Below, in pieces: positions 27,034 through 35,488 of a DNA stretch of 64,000 nt (the first letter of the stretch is position 1; the number at the start of each line of letters is the position of its first letter). The notes beneath the pieces were generated by a model. That model was given only the letters and a program-made list of their open reading frames with translations. It made no database searches and was not told the origin of the DNA. This DNA comes from JADJSS01 sp046329815 (GTDB lineage: Bacteria > Bacteroidota > Bacteroidia > Chitinophagales > JADIYW01): contig JAXLTY010000002.1 of NCBI GenBank assembly GCA_046329815.1, positions 806,001 through 870,000 of the forward strand. Reading direction: 5' to 3'. The position numbers and the translations under genes are program-made.

Positions 27034-27063
27034 AAACTGCTTCGATGTGAACAGAAGCAGTTT
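27034..27063 (+). terminator. Terminator-like hairpin without an obvious gene
   Basis: The 10-bp perfect stem AAACTGCTTC / GAAGCAGTTT has a ten-base loop and is followed on the plus strand by ATTTTTATAT. No plus-strand gene precedes it, and the minus-strand gene that ends at 27068 lacks a T run in its own direction. It could end a short unannotated transcript or act weakly in both directions. Confidence 0.4.
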
Positions 27064-27067
27064 ATTT

Positions 27068-27529
27068 TTATATATTAAACAACTTAGCTATTGTTTTATC
27101 TTCTCGTTTTAACAGGAATTTCAGAATCAAGTGCATGATGGTCGCAAAAACAGAACATATAAAAGTGGTGAAAATCAAAATAAATTTACCGTCATAATGT
27201 AAGATTTCACTCAAAACCATCCATGCCATACCGCCATACATTACCAAAGCACCGATCAACACCGGCGTGCTTTGTCTAATTAAAACATCTACTTTTCTAT
27301 GATCGCCAAAGTTCACAACTTTAACAAAAACAGAAGGAAATTTAGATGCACGATATAATCGATTAAATTCATAGCGATCTTTCAGTACTACATTGGATTG
27401 TTTTGCTTTCAGCATTAGCTTTAGTATTGGTGTAATGCCATCTTCAATATGCCTGTACTTAGATTTCATCAAACTGACAATTTCTTCTTCCGTCATATTA
27501 GTTTCAAATGATCTTCTAACGTGCAACAT
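27068..27529 (-). CDS. Two-helix membrane protein, unknown function
   Basis: The 153-residue protein from the ATG at 27529 (MLHVRRSFETNMTEEEIVSLM) has a soluble N-terminal half and two membrane helices (about 90-112 and 117-140), followed by a basic end. I recognise no family. Its start overlaps the end of the upstream alpha/beta hydrolase gene by 14 bases, so it is translated from the same message. Confidence 0.55.
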   Translation of the reverse strand: MLHVRRSFETNMTEEEIVSLMKSKYRHIEDGITPILKLMLKAKQSNVVLKDRYEFNRLYRASKFPSVFVKVVNFGDHRKVDVLIRQSTPVLIGALVMYGGMAWMVLSEILHYDGKFILIFTTFICSVFATIMHLILKFLLKREDKTIAKLFNI

Positions 27530-28289
27530 ATACAATTGATTTTATTTTTTCTACAAACTCCAATGGATTCTCAGCATGCAACCAATGTCCGGCATTAGCC
27601 ACAGAAAGTAATTTTGCATTCGGAAAATAATGTAAACACGAATTCCAGTTTTCAGTAGTTATATAATTGGATTGTGCACCTTTAATGAAATACGTTTCAC
27701 CGGAAAATATAGTTTCCACTGCAGGAAACTCCATCAAAACTCTGTAGTTGTTTATTAAGGTTTCGAGATCGCATTTCCACTCAAATTTCCCATCAGTATT
27801 TCTGGATAAATTTTTCAAGACAAACTGACGAACACTGAATTCGGGAATTCTTTTTTGCAAGAAGACATCAATATCATTTCTGTCTGTTGTTGCATGAATC
27901 GGTGCTTCAGCCATAGCGAATAAAATTTCTTCGTGTCCGCCGTCATAATGCGTTGGCGCAATGTCGGCAACGATTAATTTTTCTATGATTTCAGGATGCA
28001 GCAATGCTAATAGCATGGCTACTTTACCACCCATAGAATGACCGATGATCGTAGTTTTTTCTATCGTATGTTCAGCACAAAAATCTAAAATATCCTGTGC
28101 TAAAATTTCGTAACTAAAAATTTCGCTGTGCGGCGAACGACCATGATTACGTTGATCGATAATATACACCTGATGCGTTTCTGCTAATTGTTTTGCTATA
28201 GTTTGCCAATTATCCAACGAGCCTAACAAACCATGAAGTATTAAAATAGTTGAACCAGATTCGCCGAGTTTTTTATAGTTGAGCTGCAT
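27516..28289 (-). CDS. Alpha/beta hydrolase (YbfF-like esterase)
   Basis: The 257-residue cytoplasmic hydrolase has LHGLLGSLDNWQTIAKQLAE, YIIDQRNHGRSPHSE, the nucleophile elbow IIGHSMGGKVAML, and the catalytic His in VANAGHWLHAENP. This set matches YbfF-type short acyl esterases. In biotin makers a related hydrolase (BioH) frees pimeloyl-ACP, and the bio operon here lacks one, but nothing in the sequence links this gene to that job. Confidence 0.85.
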   Translation of the reverse strand: MQLNYKKLGESGSTILILHGLLGSLDNWQTIAKQLAETHQVYIIDQRNHGRSPHSEIFSYEILAQDILDFCAEHTIEKTTIIGHSMGGKVAMLLALLHPEIIEKLIVADIAPTHYDGGHEEILFAMAEAPIHATTDRNDIDVFLQKRIPEFSVRQFVLKNLSRNTDGKFEWKCDLETLINNYRVLMEFPAVETIFSGETYFIKGAQSNYITTENWNSCLHYFPNAKLLSVANAGHWLHAENPLEFVEKIKSIVYVAR

Positions 28290-28318
28290 TATTGCTGTAA
28301 ATTATTTTAATGATTCGC

Positions 28319-28786
28319 TTATAATTCTTCCATATTTTGTTTCAAGAAATCAAAATCCAAACTAACAAATGCATATAAGCATTTAAATGTCATTTCTAAT
28401 TTTTGATTTTCTAAATAAAAACTCTTTTGTTTAAGTTCATTTCTTTCACCAAACAAACCAAATAGAACTTTCTTTAAAACCGTTTTAGAAGTATAGAATG
28501 AAACATCAAATTTCAATTCAACATTTTCCGGATTTATTTTTATTTCTTCATCAAAGTCTTTGTATAAACTAATATCAATGTTAAAAGATATGTTATCAGC
28601 ATCTTCAAACTCTACTTCAAAATAATCAAACGCATCATCATTTTTTGTTTCATGGTAGGCAATAAAAAAATCTTTCCATGCTATATTTTTAAATACTTCA
28701 ATTACTTTTGACGCAGAAGCCTGCTCAATATCGATATCCAATGTTTCATCAAATGGATGCGAAAAAGAAATGACAAAATTTTGCAT
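28319..28786 (-). CDS. Hypothetical protein
   Basis: The 155-residue acidic protein (MQNFVISFSHPFDETLDIDIEQASASKVIEVF) appears to alternate beta strands and helices and has no signal or membrane segment. No family is recognised. It lies between the hydrolase and the DUF58 gene on the same strand with gaps of about 30 bases. Confidence 0.5.
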   Translation of the reverse strand: MQNFVISFSHPFDETLDIDIEQASASKVIEVFKNIAWKDFFIAYHETKNDDAFDYFEVEFEDADNISFNIDISLYKDFDEEIKINPENVELKFDVSFYTSKTVLKKVLFGLFGERNELKQKSFYLENQKLEMTFKCLYAFVSLDFDFLKQNMEEL

Positions 28787-28815
28787 TAATTATTGTTATT
28801 AAAACTTGAAAAGCA

Positions 28816-29733
28816 TCAAACCATTTTGCTTCGTTTCACCAGATACGCCAATAAAACCTGATGATAACCTTCATTAATATCAGCTTCTACAAAATCGATT
28901 TTGTATTGTGCACATTTTAGTTTCAGATTGAGTTTGCGCTCATTCATTTTCTCTACATAAAATTCCTTCACCTGATTTGGTTGTAATTTCAATTCTTCAT
29001 TCGTTTCCAAATCGATAAATTTATAAGGTCGATTTTCAAAATTAAAATCAAATTCTTTTTGTTTATCAATCACATGAAATAAAACGACTTCATGCTTGCT
29101 GTGTTTTAAATGCTGCAATGCAAGAAAAATTTCATTTTCATCCATGCTGTCGAGCATATCACTGAAAATAAAAACCAGAGAACGCTTGTGAATAGAATCG
29201 GCAATCTGATGTAGGCATTTTGCAGCATTCGTTGATTTCTGAACTGCTGGTTGATTTAACAACTGATATAAATTACTCAGTAAAACCTGCTGATGCAATG
29301 CATTTGTTTTGGCGTTTGTTTGCGTTCTAATTTCATTATCAAATATGGTTAAGCCAACAGCATCGCGTTGTTTGCGCAACAAAAATTGCAATGCAGCAGC
29401 AGCCATGCATGAAAACTCTATCTTATTTAATTTACCATTTTCTCTTTCCTGCGGAAAATACATAGATGATGATGCATCAATCACAATTTGACAACGCAAA
29501 TTGGTTTCTTCTTCAAATTTTTTGGTATAGAGTTTTTCAGTGCGCGCAAAAACTTTCCAGTCTATGTCTTTAATCGAATCGCCGGCATTGTGCAAACGAT
29601 GTTCTGCAAATTCCACAGAAAAACCATGATACGGACTTTTATGCAGACCAATGATAAAACCTTCAACCACTTGCCGCGCAAGCACATCGAGTTTATCAAA
29701 CTGAAAAAAATCCTGTTGTTGTATAGTTTGCAT
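28816..29733 (-). CDS. DUF58 / von Willebrand A-domain protein
   Basis: The 305-residue protein carries the DUF58 signature region (GDSIKDIDWKVFARTEKLYTKKFEEET) and a vWA-like domain with a MIDAS-type DASSSMYFP motif. Such proteins usually sit with MoxR ATPases and BatA-type vWA proteins in periplasmic or surface maturation systems. No MoxR gene is adjacent here, which is unusual for the family. A small membrane protein gene lies 18 bases upstream. Confidence 0.88.
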   Translation of the reverse strand: MQTIQQQDFFQFDKLDVLARQVVEGFIIGLHKSPYHGFSVEFAEHRLHNAGDSIKDIDWKVFARTEKLYTKKFEEETNLRCQIVIDASSSMYFPQERENGKLNKIEFSCMAAAALQFLLRKQRDAVGLTIFDNEIRTQTNAKTNALHQQVLLSNLYQLLNQPAVQKSTNAAKCLHQIADSIHKRSLVFIFSDMLDSMDENEIFLALQHLKHSKHEVVLFHVIDKQKEFDFNFENRPYKFIDLETNEELKLQPNQVKEFYVEKMNERKLNLKLKCAQYKIDFVEADINEGYHQVLLAYLVKRSKMV

Positions 29734-29751
29734 TTATTTAGAAATATTTAT

Positions 29752-30009
29752 TTAGCTAATTGCTTTAAATAGCGAAGAAATTAATTCCAAAAATCGATTT
29801 GTTGTTTTTCCTGTGGTAAGATTATCAAATTTCTTATCCAGATTGCTATTGAAATTTTCTTCTTCTTTGATAATACCTAATTTCATCTTAACATAATAAG
29901 CTAATGGATAAACCGTTACCAACATTAGCAAAGAACCAATGTAATAAACAAGAAATAATGCAATAGCCAAAATTGTAAGTATTGCAAGTATTGATAATAT
30001 AGTTTCCAC
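29752..30009 (-). CDS. Small single-pass membrane protein
   Basis: The 85-residue protein starts at a GTG (30009), as no ATG occurs before residue 33. It has a hydrophobic stretch from about 4 to 40 (ILSILAILTILAIALFLVYYIG and following) and a polar C-terminal half. No family is recognised. It lies between the trxA terminator and the DUF58 gene and may be co-transcribed with the latter. Confidence 0.5.
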   Translation of the reverse strand: METILSILAILTILAIALFLVYYIGSLLMLVTVYPLAYYVKMKLGIIKEEENFNSNLDKKFDNLTTGKTTNRFLELISSLFKAIS

Positions 30010-30011
30010 TT

Positions 30012-30050
30012 ATAAAAAATTAATGGTCAGCACATTTGCACTGACCATTA
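30012..30050 (-). terminator. Rho-independent terminator after trxA
   Basis: The 10-bp stem TAATGGTCAG / CTGACCATTA encloses a ten-base loop. On the minus strand it is followed by AATTTTTTATA. It lies about 20 bases past the trxA stop and just before the next gene's start. Confidence 0.85.
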
Positions 30051-30071
30051 AAAATATTAAAAATAATTTAG

Positions 30072-30392
30072 TTATGCGATCAACGCATCTAATTTTCTTT
30101 TCAATTCAGACTTAGAAGCAACACCAACGTGTTTATCTACTAATTGTCCGTCTTTGAAAAACAATAAAGTCGGAATGCTCATAATACCGAATTGTGCAGC
30201 AGTTTCGCGGTTATCGTCAACGTTTACTTTACCTATTGTTGCTTTACCTTCATATTCTGTAGCTAAGTCTTCAACAACCGGACCAATCAAACGACAAGGA
30301 CCACACCATTCTGCCCAAAAATCTACTAAAGCTACTCCTTTGTTTGTTGCAACTGTTTGAGAAAAGTTGCCATCTGTAATTTCTAATGCCAT
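30072..30392 (-). CDS. trxA: Thioredoxin
   Basis: The 106-residue protein has the active-site motif FWAEWCGPC (Cys30, Cys33), the buried cis-proline region MSIPTLLFFKDGQ, and the normal thioredoxin length without signal peptide. It reduces protein disulfides in the cytoplasm. It appears to be a single-gene unit ended by the terminator at 30012-30050. Confidence 0.96.
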   Translation of the reverse strand: MALEITDGNFSQTVATNKGVALVDFWAEWCGPCRLIGPVVEDLATEYEGKATIGKVNVDDNRETAAQFGIMSIPTLLFFKDGQLVDKHVGVASKSELKRKLDALIA

Positions 30393-30501
30393 TTTGTTTG
30401 TATTTTAATTTATAACAGTGTTTGATCAAATAATGTTCCAAAATTAGTAGTCGAAAATCGATTTTTTCGATAATTAAAATTGATGTTCAGATAAGTAAAA
30501 A

Positions 30502-30801
30502 CTATTTTAGTATGATTTCTTCAATCAGTTGCTCTTCTAATTTCTCATTTAGTTTGTCTTTCATTTTATCGCGCGCCATGAATAATTCCTGGCGTAATGC
30601 AGGCGAATCCAGATAAACAAACAACTTACCGTTCTTGTAAAAAATACTTTTAGTATGATTGGAAATAAAGCCACCCATCAGTTCGTGCCAGTATTTGCGT
30701 ACTTTCATTTCATTCATTTTTCCGCCAATACGCATTTCCTGGATCATGTCGTCCAACACATCTTTCAATGATAAGGTTTTGCTATTTCTGTATTTCGCCA
30801 A
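30502..30801 (-). CDS. DUF721 / DciA-like protein
   Basis: The 99-residue protein has the DUF721 pattern: SLKDVLDDMIQEMRIGGKMNEMKVRKYWHELMGGFISNHTKSIFYKNGKLFVYLDSPALRQELFMARDKM. DciA proteins help load the DnaB replicative helicase. The start is a TTG within the end of recF (20-bp overlap), which matches the frequent recF-DUF721 pairing near replication genes. No ATG fits the family N-terminus. Confidence 0.85.
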   Translation of the reverse strand: MAKYRNSKTLSLKDVLDDMIQEMRIGGKMNEMKVRKYWHELMGGFISNHTKSIFYKNGKLFVYLDSPALRQELFMARDKMKDKLNEKLEEQLIEEIILK

Positions 30802-31888
30802 TTGAAATGATTTTATACTGCGTAATATTATGTTTTTCTATCAATTGCAGGATCCTGTTTTCATTCGTATCTGAAATAAAAACCTGACCGAACGCGTCAG
30901 AATAGATCATCTGAAAAATTTTTGAGATTCGATCCGTATCTAATTTATCAAAAATATCGTCGAGCAAAAGTAATGGTTTTATTCCTTTTTTGGCTGCGAT
31001 AATTTCAAACTGCGCAATTTTCAGCGACAATAAAAACGTTTTTTGCTGACCTTGTGAACCAATTTTCCGAATTGGATGATCGTTTAATGTAAATAATAAA
31101 TCGTCCGTGTGAATGCCTTTAGTTGTACGCTGCGCATTTCTGTCGCTATTAACAGATTGCTTCAACAGATTTTCAAAATTATCATGCAGCAAATCCGATT
31201 CATAATTTAGTTGTATCTGTTCATTTCCTTCAAAAATGGTGTTGTATGTTTGTAAAAAAACAGGATTAAAAATTTCTAAAAACTGCTTGCGTTGTTCAAA
31301 AATAAAGTTGCCTATCGGAATCATTTTTTCTGTGTAAGAAGACAGCAGCAACTCGTTAAAATTTCGGTTTTCAGCAAACGACTTCAGTAACGCATTGCGT
31401 TGCGCCAGCAACTTATTATAAGTCATTAATTGCGTCAAATATTCAAATGAATATTGTGAGATAGTCGAATCAATGAATCGTCTTCGGTTTTCGCTGCTGC
31501 CTGTAATCAGTTCATTATCGTCCGGCGTGATGATGACTGCAGGAAATTTGCCGATATATTCTGCCTGTTTTTCCTGTTTTACACTGTTGATGAAAATCTC
31601 TTTTTTTGTAATTTTGCTGTTTTTGATCTCAATTTGCTGATTCTCACCATCTTTTACAGCTACAGCAATTATTCTGAAAAAGTCATTTTCGAAGCGAAAA
31701 GCCAATGCATCGTTACTCACATAACTCTTGGTAAAACATGTATAATAGATGGAATCGAGCAGATTTGTTTTTCCTAAACCATTCTTACCTACTATAAAAT
31801 TCAGCTTTTCAGAAAATGATAAGTCATTGAAAATGTAATTTTTATAATTATTTAGTTTGATATTCTGTATAAAAAAATGCGTACTCAC
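30782..31888 (-). CDS. recF: DNA replication and repair protein RecF
   Basis: The 368-residue SMC-like ATPase has Walker A GKNGLGKT (about 34-41), the IVITPDDNELITGSSENRRRFID-type D/H region (VIITPDDNELITGSSENRRR), signature GSQGQQKTFLLSLKIAQ and Walker B LLLLDDIFDKLD. It loads RecA at gaps with RecO and RecR. The start is a GTG at 31888. It is divergent from a TPR gene and overlaps the DciA-like gene downstream. Confidence 0.95.
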   Translation of the reverse strand: MSTHFFIQNIKLNNYKNYIFNDLSFSEKLNFIVGKNGLGKTNLLDSIYYTCFTKSYVSNDALAFRFENDFFRIIAVAVKDGENQQIEIKNSKITKKEIFINSVKQEKQAEYIGKFPAVIITPDDNELITGSSENRRRFIDSTISQYSFEYLTQLMTYNKLLAQRNALLKSFAENRNFNELLLSSYTEKMIPIGNFIFEQRKQFLEIFNPVFLQTYNTIFEGNEQIQLNYESDLLHDNFENLLKQSVNSDRNAQRTTKGIHTDDLLFTLNDHPIRKIGSQGQQKTFLLSLKIAQFEIIAAKKGIKPLLLLDDIFDKLDTDRISKIFQMIYSDAFGQVFISDTNENRILQLIEKHNITQYKIISIGEIQK

Positions 31889-31972
31889 CGTTCAAATATA
31901 TTGAAGAAAAGTGAATTAGAATAAATCGTGGATAAATCATTTTGAACTATTTTTAAAATCGCTAAAAAAATG

Positions 31973-31980
31973 TACCTTTG
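31973..31980 (+). promoter_or_regulatory. Bacteroidota -7 promoter box for the TPR gene
   Basis: TACCTTTG matches TAnnTTTG and is identical to the yidC box. It lies 24 bases before the ATG at 32005. No TTTG stands at the right distance upstream. Confidence 0.55.
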
Positions 31981-32004
31981 CGCTCTCTATTTTAAACAAA
32001 TTTT

Positions 32005-32709
32005 ATGGCAAAGAATAAAACACAAACTTCACAGCACGATATTTTAGATGATGGAAATGAAAAAATCAATCAGCTTTTTGAATCGGCAGAATACTTCTTC
32101 GAACAATACAAAAACATCATTATTGGTGCTTTAGTTGGTTTGGTGCTTTTAGTTGCCGGATTTTGGGCTTACAAAAATTTGGTAAAAAAACCGAAAGAAC
32201 AGAAAGCAATGGCTGCTATTTTAGATGCTCAAAACTATTTCGAAATGGACTCTTTGAATTATGCATTGAAAGGCGATGGCGCACATTTAGGTTTTGAAGC
32301 AATTGCAAAACAATATAGCGGTACACCAGCTGGAAACAGAGCAAATTTCGGTGCTGGCGTTTGTAATTTAAAATTAGGAAAATATCCGGAAGCTGTTAAA
32401 TATTTAGAAGAGTTTGACGCACCGGAAGGTTTATTGGCAGCAAGAAAATTTGGTTGTATTGCAGACGCGTATGCTGAGCAAAACCAAATGGACAAAGCTA
32501 TTGAAAACTACAAAAAAGCGGCTGATGCTGCTGATAATGAATTGACAGCGCCTACTTATTTATACCGCGCTGCTTTGGCTTTAGAACAAAAAGGCAACAA
32601 GAAAGAAGCATTGGAATTGTACAAAAAAGTGAACAAAGATTATCCGAATTCACAAGAAGGAATGGCTTCTGAGATATACATCGCAAAATTAGAGACACAA
32701 ACGTTTTAG
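32005..32709 (+). CDS. Membrane-anchored tetratricopeptide repeat protein (YfgM-like)
   Basis: The 234-residue protein has a cytoplasmic head, one membrane helix (about 38-60, NIIIGALVGLVLLVAGFWAYKNLV) and at least four TPR units (NRANFGAGVCNLKLGKYPEAVKYL, MDKAIENYKKAADA, KEALELYKKVNKDYPNSQEGMASEIYIAKL). The layout is like YfgM, which bridges the Sec translocon and periplasmic chaperones. Here it precedes ribH, with 7-bp-type short repeats in the gap (32708-32740). Confidence 0.85.
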   Translation: MAKNKTQTSQHDILDDGNEKINQLFESAEYFFEQYKNIIIGALVGLVLLVAGFWAYKNLVKKPKEQKAMAAILDAQNYFEMDSLNYALKGDGAHLGFEAIAKQYSGTPAGNRANFGAGVCNLKLGKYPEAVKYLEEFDAPEGLLAARKFGCIADAYAEQNQMDKAIENYKKAADAADNELTAPTYLYRAALALEQKGNKKEALELYKKVNKDYPNSQEGMASEIYIAKLETQTF

Positions 32710-32783
32710 TCGTAAGTCCATTAGTCGTAAGTCGTAAGAATTTTGTTACTTATTACTTGCTAGTTAATACTTATACCTTTATT

Positions 32784-33260
32784 ATGGCATCTGCATTACA
32801 AAATCTTTCTGATTACGATACAGAAAAAGTTCCTGCCGGAAATGGTAAAGCGTTTGGCATTGCCGTTGCAGAATGGAACAAACATATTACTTTCGAATTA
32901 TTAAAAGGCTGCGCAGATACATTGAAACAACATGGTGTTTCGGAAAATGATATTCATATTACATTCGTTCCCGGAACTTTTGAATTGCCATTTGCAGCAA
33001 AAAAATTAGCGCAAACGCATCACTTGTCTTCCGTTATATGTTTAGGTTGCGTCATCAAAGGCGAAACCGACCATGATATATATATCAATACTTCAGTGGC
33101 AAACGCGTTGCAAAACCTGAACATACAATTCGACATTCCTTTTATTTTTGGTGTACTTACACCAAACAACGAACAACAGGCATTAGACCGCGCCGGTGGT
33201 ATCCATGGCAATAAAGGCGTTGAAGCTGCTGTTACAGCACTTAAAATGAGCGCAATTTAA
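32784..33260 (+). CDS. ribH: 6,7-dimethyl-8-ribityllumazine synthase
   Basis: The 158-residue enzyme begins at the ATG at 32784 and has AVAEWNKHITFELLKGC, FVPGTFELPFAAKKLA, GCVIKGETDHDIYI with the catalytic His, and the C-terminal NKGVEAAVTALKM. It condenses the pyrimidine dione with the four-carbon unit in riboflavin synthesis and forms icosahedral shells. The sequence TACCTTTA at about 32773 may be its promoter. The frame is open further upstream to a TTG, which is not needed. Confidence 0.95.
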   Translation: MASALQNLSDYDTEKVPAGNGKAFGIAVAEWNKHITFELLKGCADTLKQHGVSENDIHITFVPGTFELPFAAKKLAQTHHLSSVICLGCVIKGETDHDIYINTSVANALQNLNIQFDIPFIFGVLTPNNEQQALDRAGGIHGNKGVEAAVTALKMSAI

Positions 33261-33311
33261 TTTCACTGTTATTTTTTCTTGTGATTTCTGTACATTCGTA
33301 TAAACGAATAT

Positions 33312-34124
33312 ATGAGTCAGATAGCCAACAGTCTGTTCATCATCACAGGAGCAGGTTCCGGAATCGGTAGAGCATTAACCATAAAAGCTATTGATGAAGG
33401 CGCGCACGTAATTGCAAGCGATGTTAACGAACAAGGTTTAGATGAAACTATACAACTCGTTAATAACAAAGCAGAAAAATATATACTGGATGTTTCCAAT
33501 CACGAAGCCATTAATTCTTTCGCAGAAACTATTATTCAGAAATATCCGAATGAAACTATTATTTTGGTGAATAATGCAGGCGTTGGCTTGGCTTCCGGAA
33601 ATTTTACTGAAACACCGTTAGATGATTTTGAGTGGCTGATGAACATCAACCTGTATGGCGTAGTGCGCATGATGAAAGCATTTTTACCACATCTTGTACA
33701 GCAAAATAAAGGTCATATTGTCAATGTTTCCAGCGTTTACGGATTAGCCGGAATGCCTACAAATTCTGCGTATTCTGCTGCTAAATTTGCTGTTAAAGGT
33801 TTCACCGATGTATTGAAAGCTGAGTTGTTAAGAACCAATGTACAGGTTTCTTCGGTGCATCCTGGCGGCATTAAAACAAACGTTGCCAGAAATTCACGCA
33901 TTTCTGCTACACAAGATGTTGCAAAAGCAAAAGCAACGATGGCAAAGTTTGAAAAAGTAGCGTTGAAAATGCCTGCTGATAAAGCTGCTGAAATCATTAT
34001 CGATGGTATAAAAAAAGACAAATCGCGCATTTTAATTGGCAGCGATGCTAAAACACTGGATTGGATTGTTCGTATTTTTCCGGATAGCTACCATAAAATT
34101 ATCGCGAAAGTATTTAATTTGTAA
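33312..34124 (+). CDS. Short-chain dehydrogenase/reductase
   Basis: The 270-residue classical SDR has the cofactor motif TGAGSGIGRA, NNAGVGLASG, the catalytic Ser in VNVSSVYGLAGMP and the YSAAKFAVKGF Tyr-Lys pair. The region after the first strand (ASDVNEQGLDET) with an Asp suggests NAD preference, by inference. The substrate is unknown. A DUF1801 gene follows 14 bases later, so the two are probably co-transcribed. Confidence 0.9.
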   Translation: MSQIANSLFIITGAGSGIGRALTIKAIDEGAHVIASDVNEQGLDETIQLVNNKAEKYILDVSNHEAINSFAETIIQKYPNETIILVNNAGVGLASGNFTETPLDDFEWLMNINLYGVVRMMKAFLPHLVQQNKGHIVNVSSVYGLAGMPTNSAYSAAKFAVKGFTDVLKAELLRTNVQVSSVHPGGIKTNVARNSRISATQDVAKAKATMAKFEKVALKMPADKAAEIIIDGIKKDKSRILIGSDAKTLDWIVRIFPDSYHKIIAKVFNL

Positions 34125-34138
34125 CATAATTCTTTGTT

Positions 34139-34597
34139 ATGCAATCTACAGCTAAAACAGTACAGGAATACGTTGACGCCTTGCCTGAAGACAGACAAAA
34201 AGCAATCAACGAACTCAGAAAAGTCATTAAAAAAAATCTACCGAAAGGATTTAAAGAAGAAATGAATTATGGTATGATTGGTTATGTGGTGCCACATTCT
34301 TTGTATCCAGCCGGCTATCATTGCTCGCCACAGTTACCGTTGCCTTTTATGAATCTTGCTTCTCAAAAAAATTTCATAGCAGTATATAACATGGGTATCT
34401 ACGCTAATCAAAAAGTAATGGATTGGTTTGTTGCCGAATATCAGAAACGCAGCACTACTAAATTAGACATGGGAAAATCATGCATTCGTTTCAAAAAATC
34501 GGAACTGATTCCTTATGATTTAATTGGTGAACTGGCAGCTAAAATGAGCGTTCAGGAATGGATCGATTTATATGAAACTAATTTTAAACGGAAGTAA
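34139..34597 (+). CDS. DUF1801 domain protein
   Basis: The 152-residue protein shows the DUF1801 pattern: VQEYVDALPEDRQKAINELRKVIKKNLPKGFKEEMNYGMIGYVVP, then FIAVYNMGIYANQKVMDWFVAEYQKR and DMGKSCIRFKKSELIPYDLIGELA. The fold is related to the frataxin/YdhG type and its role is not known. It follows the SDR gene by 14 bases. Its stop directly abuts the stop of the convergent MBL gene. Confidence 0.88.
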   Translation: MQSTAKTVQEYVDALPEDRQKAINELRKVIKKNLPKGFKEEMNYGMIGYVVPHSLYPAGYHCSPQLPLPFMNLASQKNFIAVYNMGIYANQKVMDWFVAEYQKRSTTKLDMGKSCIRFKKSELIPYDLIGELAAKMSVQEWIDLYETNFKRK

Positions 34598-35314
34598 TTA
34601 TTTGGCGTTTTTAAACGTATCGTACAGTTTTTTATTTGCTTCTTTCTTGAGTGCGTTTCCGTGACCAAACACCGCAGTATCAAAATTAAAAGTGGCAGCT
34701 TTTAAAATACTTTGAATACCTAATGCTTTGTCCTCATGTACTGTGCTCAATGCCAAACCCATCACATTGGCACACAAATCACCTGCAATCAGCACATTTT
34801 CACTTTTAACTAAAAGTACGATATGTCCTGCGCTATGACCTGGTGTATGAATCACTTGTATATCATCAGCAATAAGATCATTATCTTTAAGTTTAACATC
34901 AATATGCAGCGGCTCTATCGTAGCGTCTCCATTTTTAATAAGTAAATTAAAGATCAGCCAGTTTACAATACCAGGCGACAATACAAAAGGCATGCGTCCG
35001 CCAATACCTTGCTCTATAATTTTTGCGTCTTCTTCATGCGCAAACACAGGCACATGCAGGCGTTTTTGAATTTCTGCCGCGCTGCCTGCATGATCAGGAT
35101 GCGCATGTGTTAGTATTACTCGTTTAATATCGTTTGGATCTTTGCCTGCTTTTTTGACAGCATCAAAGATTTTATCAGCGCTGTTTTTATAACCGGTATC
35201 TACTAATGAAAGCGAGTTATCTTTTGGATTTTCTATCAGGAAAGTGTTTACCATACCCAAAGTAATTTGGTAAATAGTTGCAGTTATTTGTTTCATAGCA
35301 GTCGGTTTTATCAT
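34598..35314 (-). CDS. MBL-fold metallohydrolase
   Basis: The 238-residue protein has the zinc-binding motif LTHAHPDHAGSAAEI, then HTPGHSAGHIVLL and LIAGDLCANV, and a last metal His in VFGHGNALKKEA. These are complete ligands for a two-metal site. The family spans glyoxalase II, lactonases and others, and the substrate is not evident. Two ATG starts are possible (35314 or 35296); the second gives MKQITATIYQI, nearer the usual N-terminus. Confidence 0.88.
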   Translation of the reverse strand: MIKPTAMKQITATIYQITLGMVNTFLIENPKDNSLSLVDTGYKNSADKIFDAVKKAGKDPNDIKRVILTHAHPDHAGSAAEIQKRLHVPVFAHEEDAKIIEQGIGGRMPFVLSPGIVNWLIFNLLIKNGDATIEPLHIDVKLKDNDLIADDIQVIHTPGHSAGHIVLLVKSENVLIAGDLCANVMGLALSTVHEDKALGIQSILKAATFNFDTAVFGHGNALKKEANKKLYDTFKNAK

Positions 35315-35488
35315 TTAAAAATAAATGCTAAAGTCTGTATTTCCAAATCCTCATTTATCTATTTGTAATGACCGATTACATGATAATATTTATACTTACT
35401 GGCAAGACAATACTATTCAACACAGGTTAATTCCTTGCATATAGCCATAAACTATTTTTTATTAACTTTAAATATCTGAAAATCAGTA

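Noticed and set aside
27000..27083. A 27-codon open frame (MNQKTLLKLLWILKLLRC) ending in the hairpin
   Set aside because: It is very short, runs through the terminator-like stem and has no family or promoter evidence.
24760..28289. BioH-type pimeloyl-ACP esterase among the two alpha/beta hydrolases
   Set aside because: Neither gene is close to the bio operon or shows specific features; general hydrolase motifs do not support the assignment.
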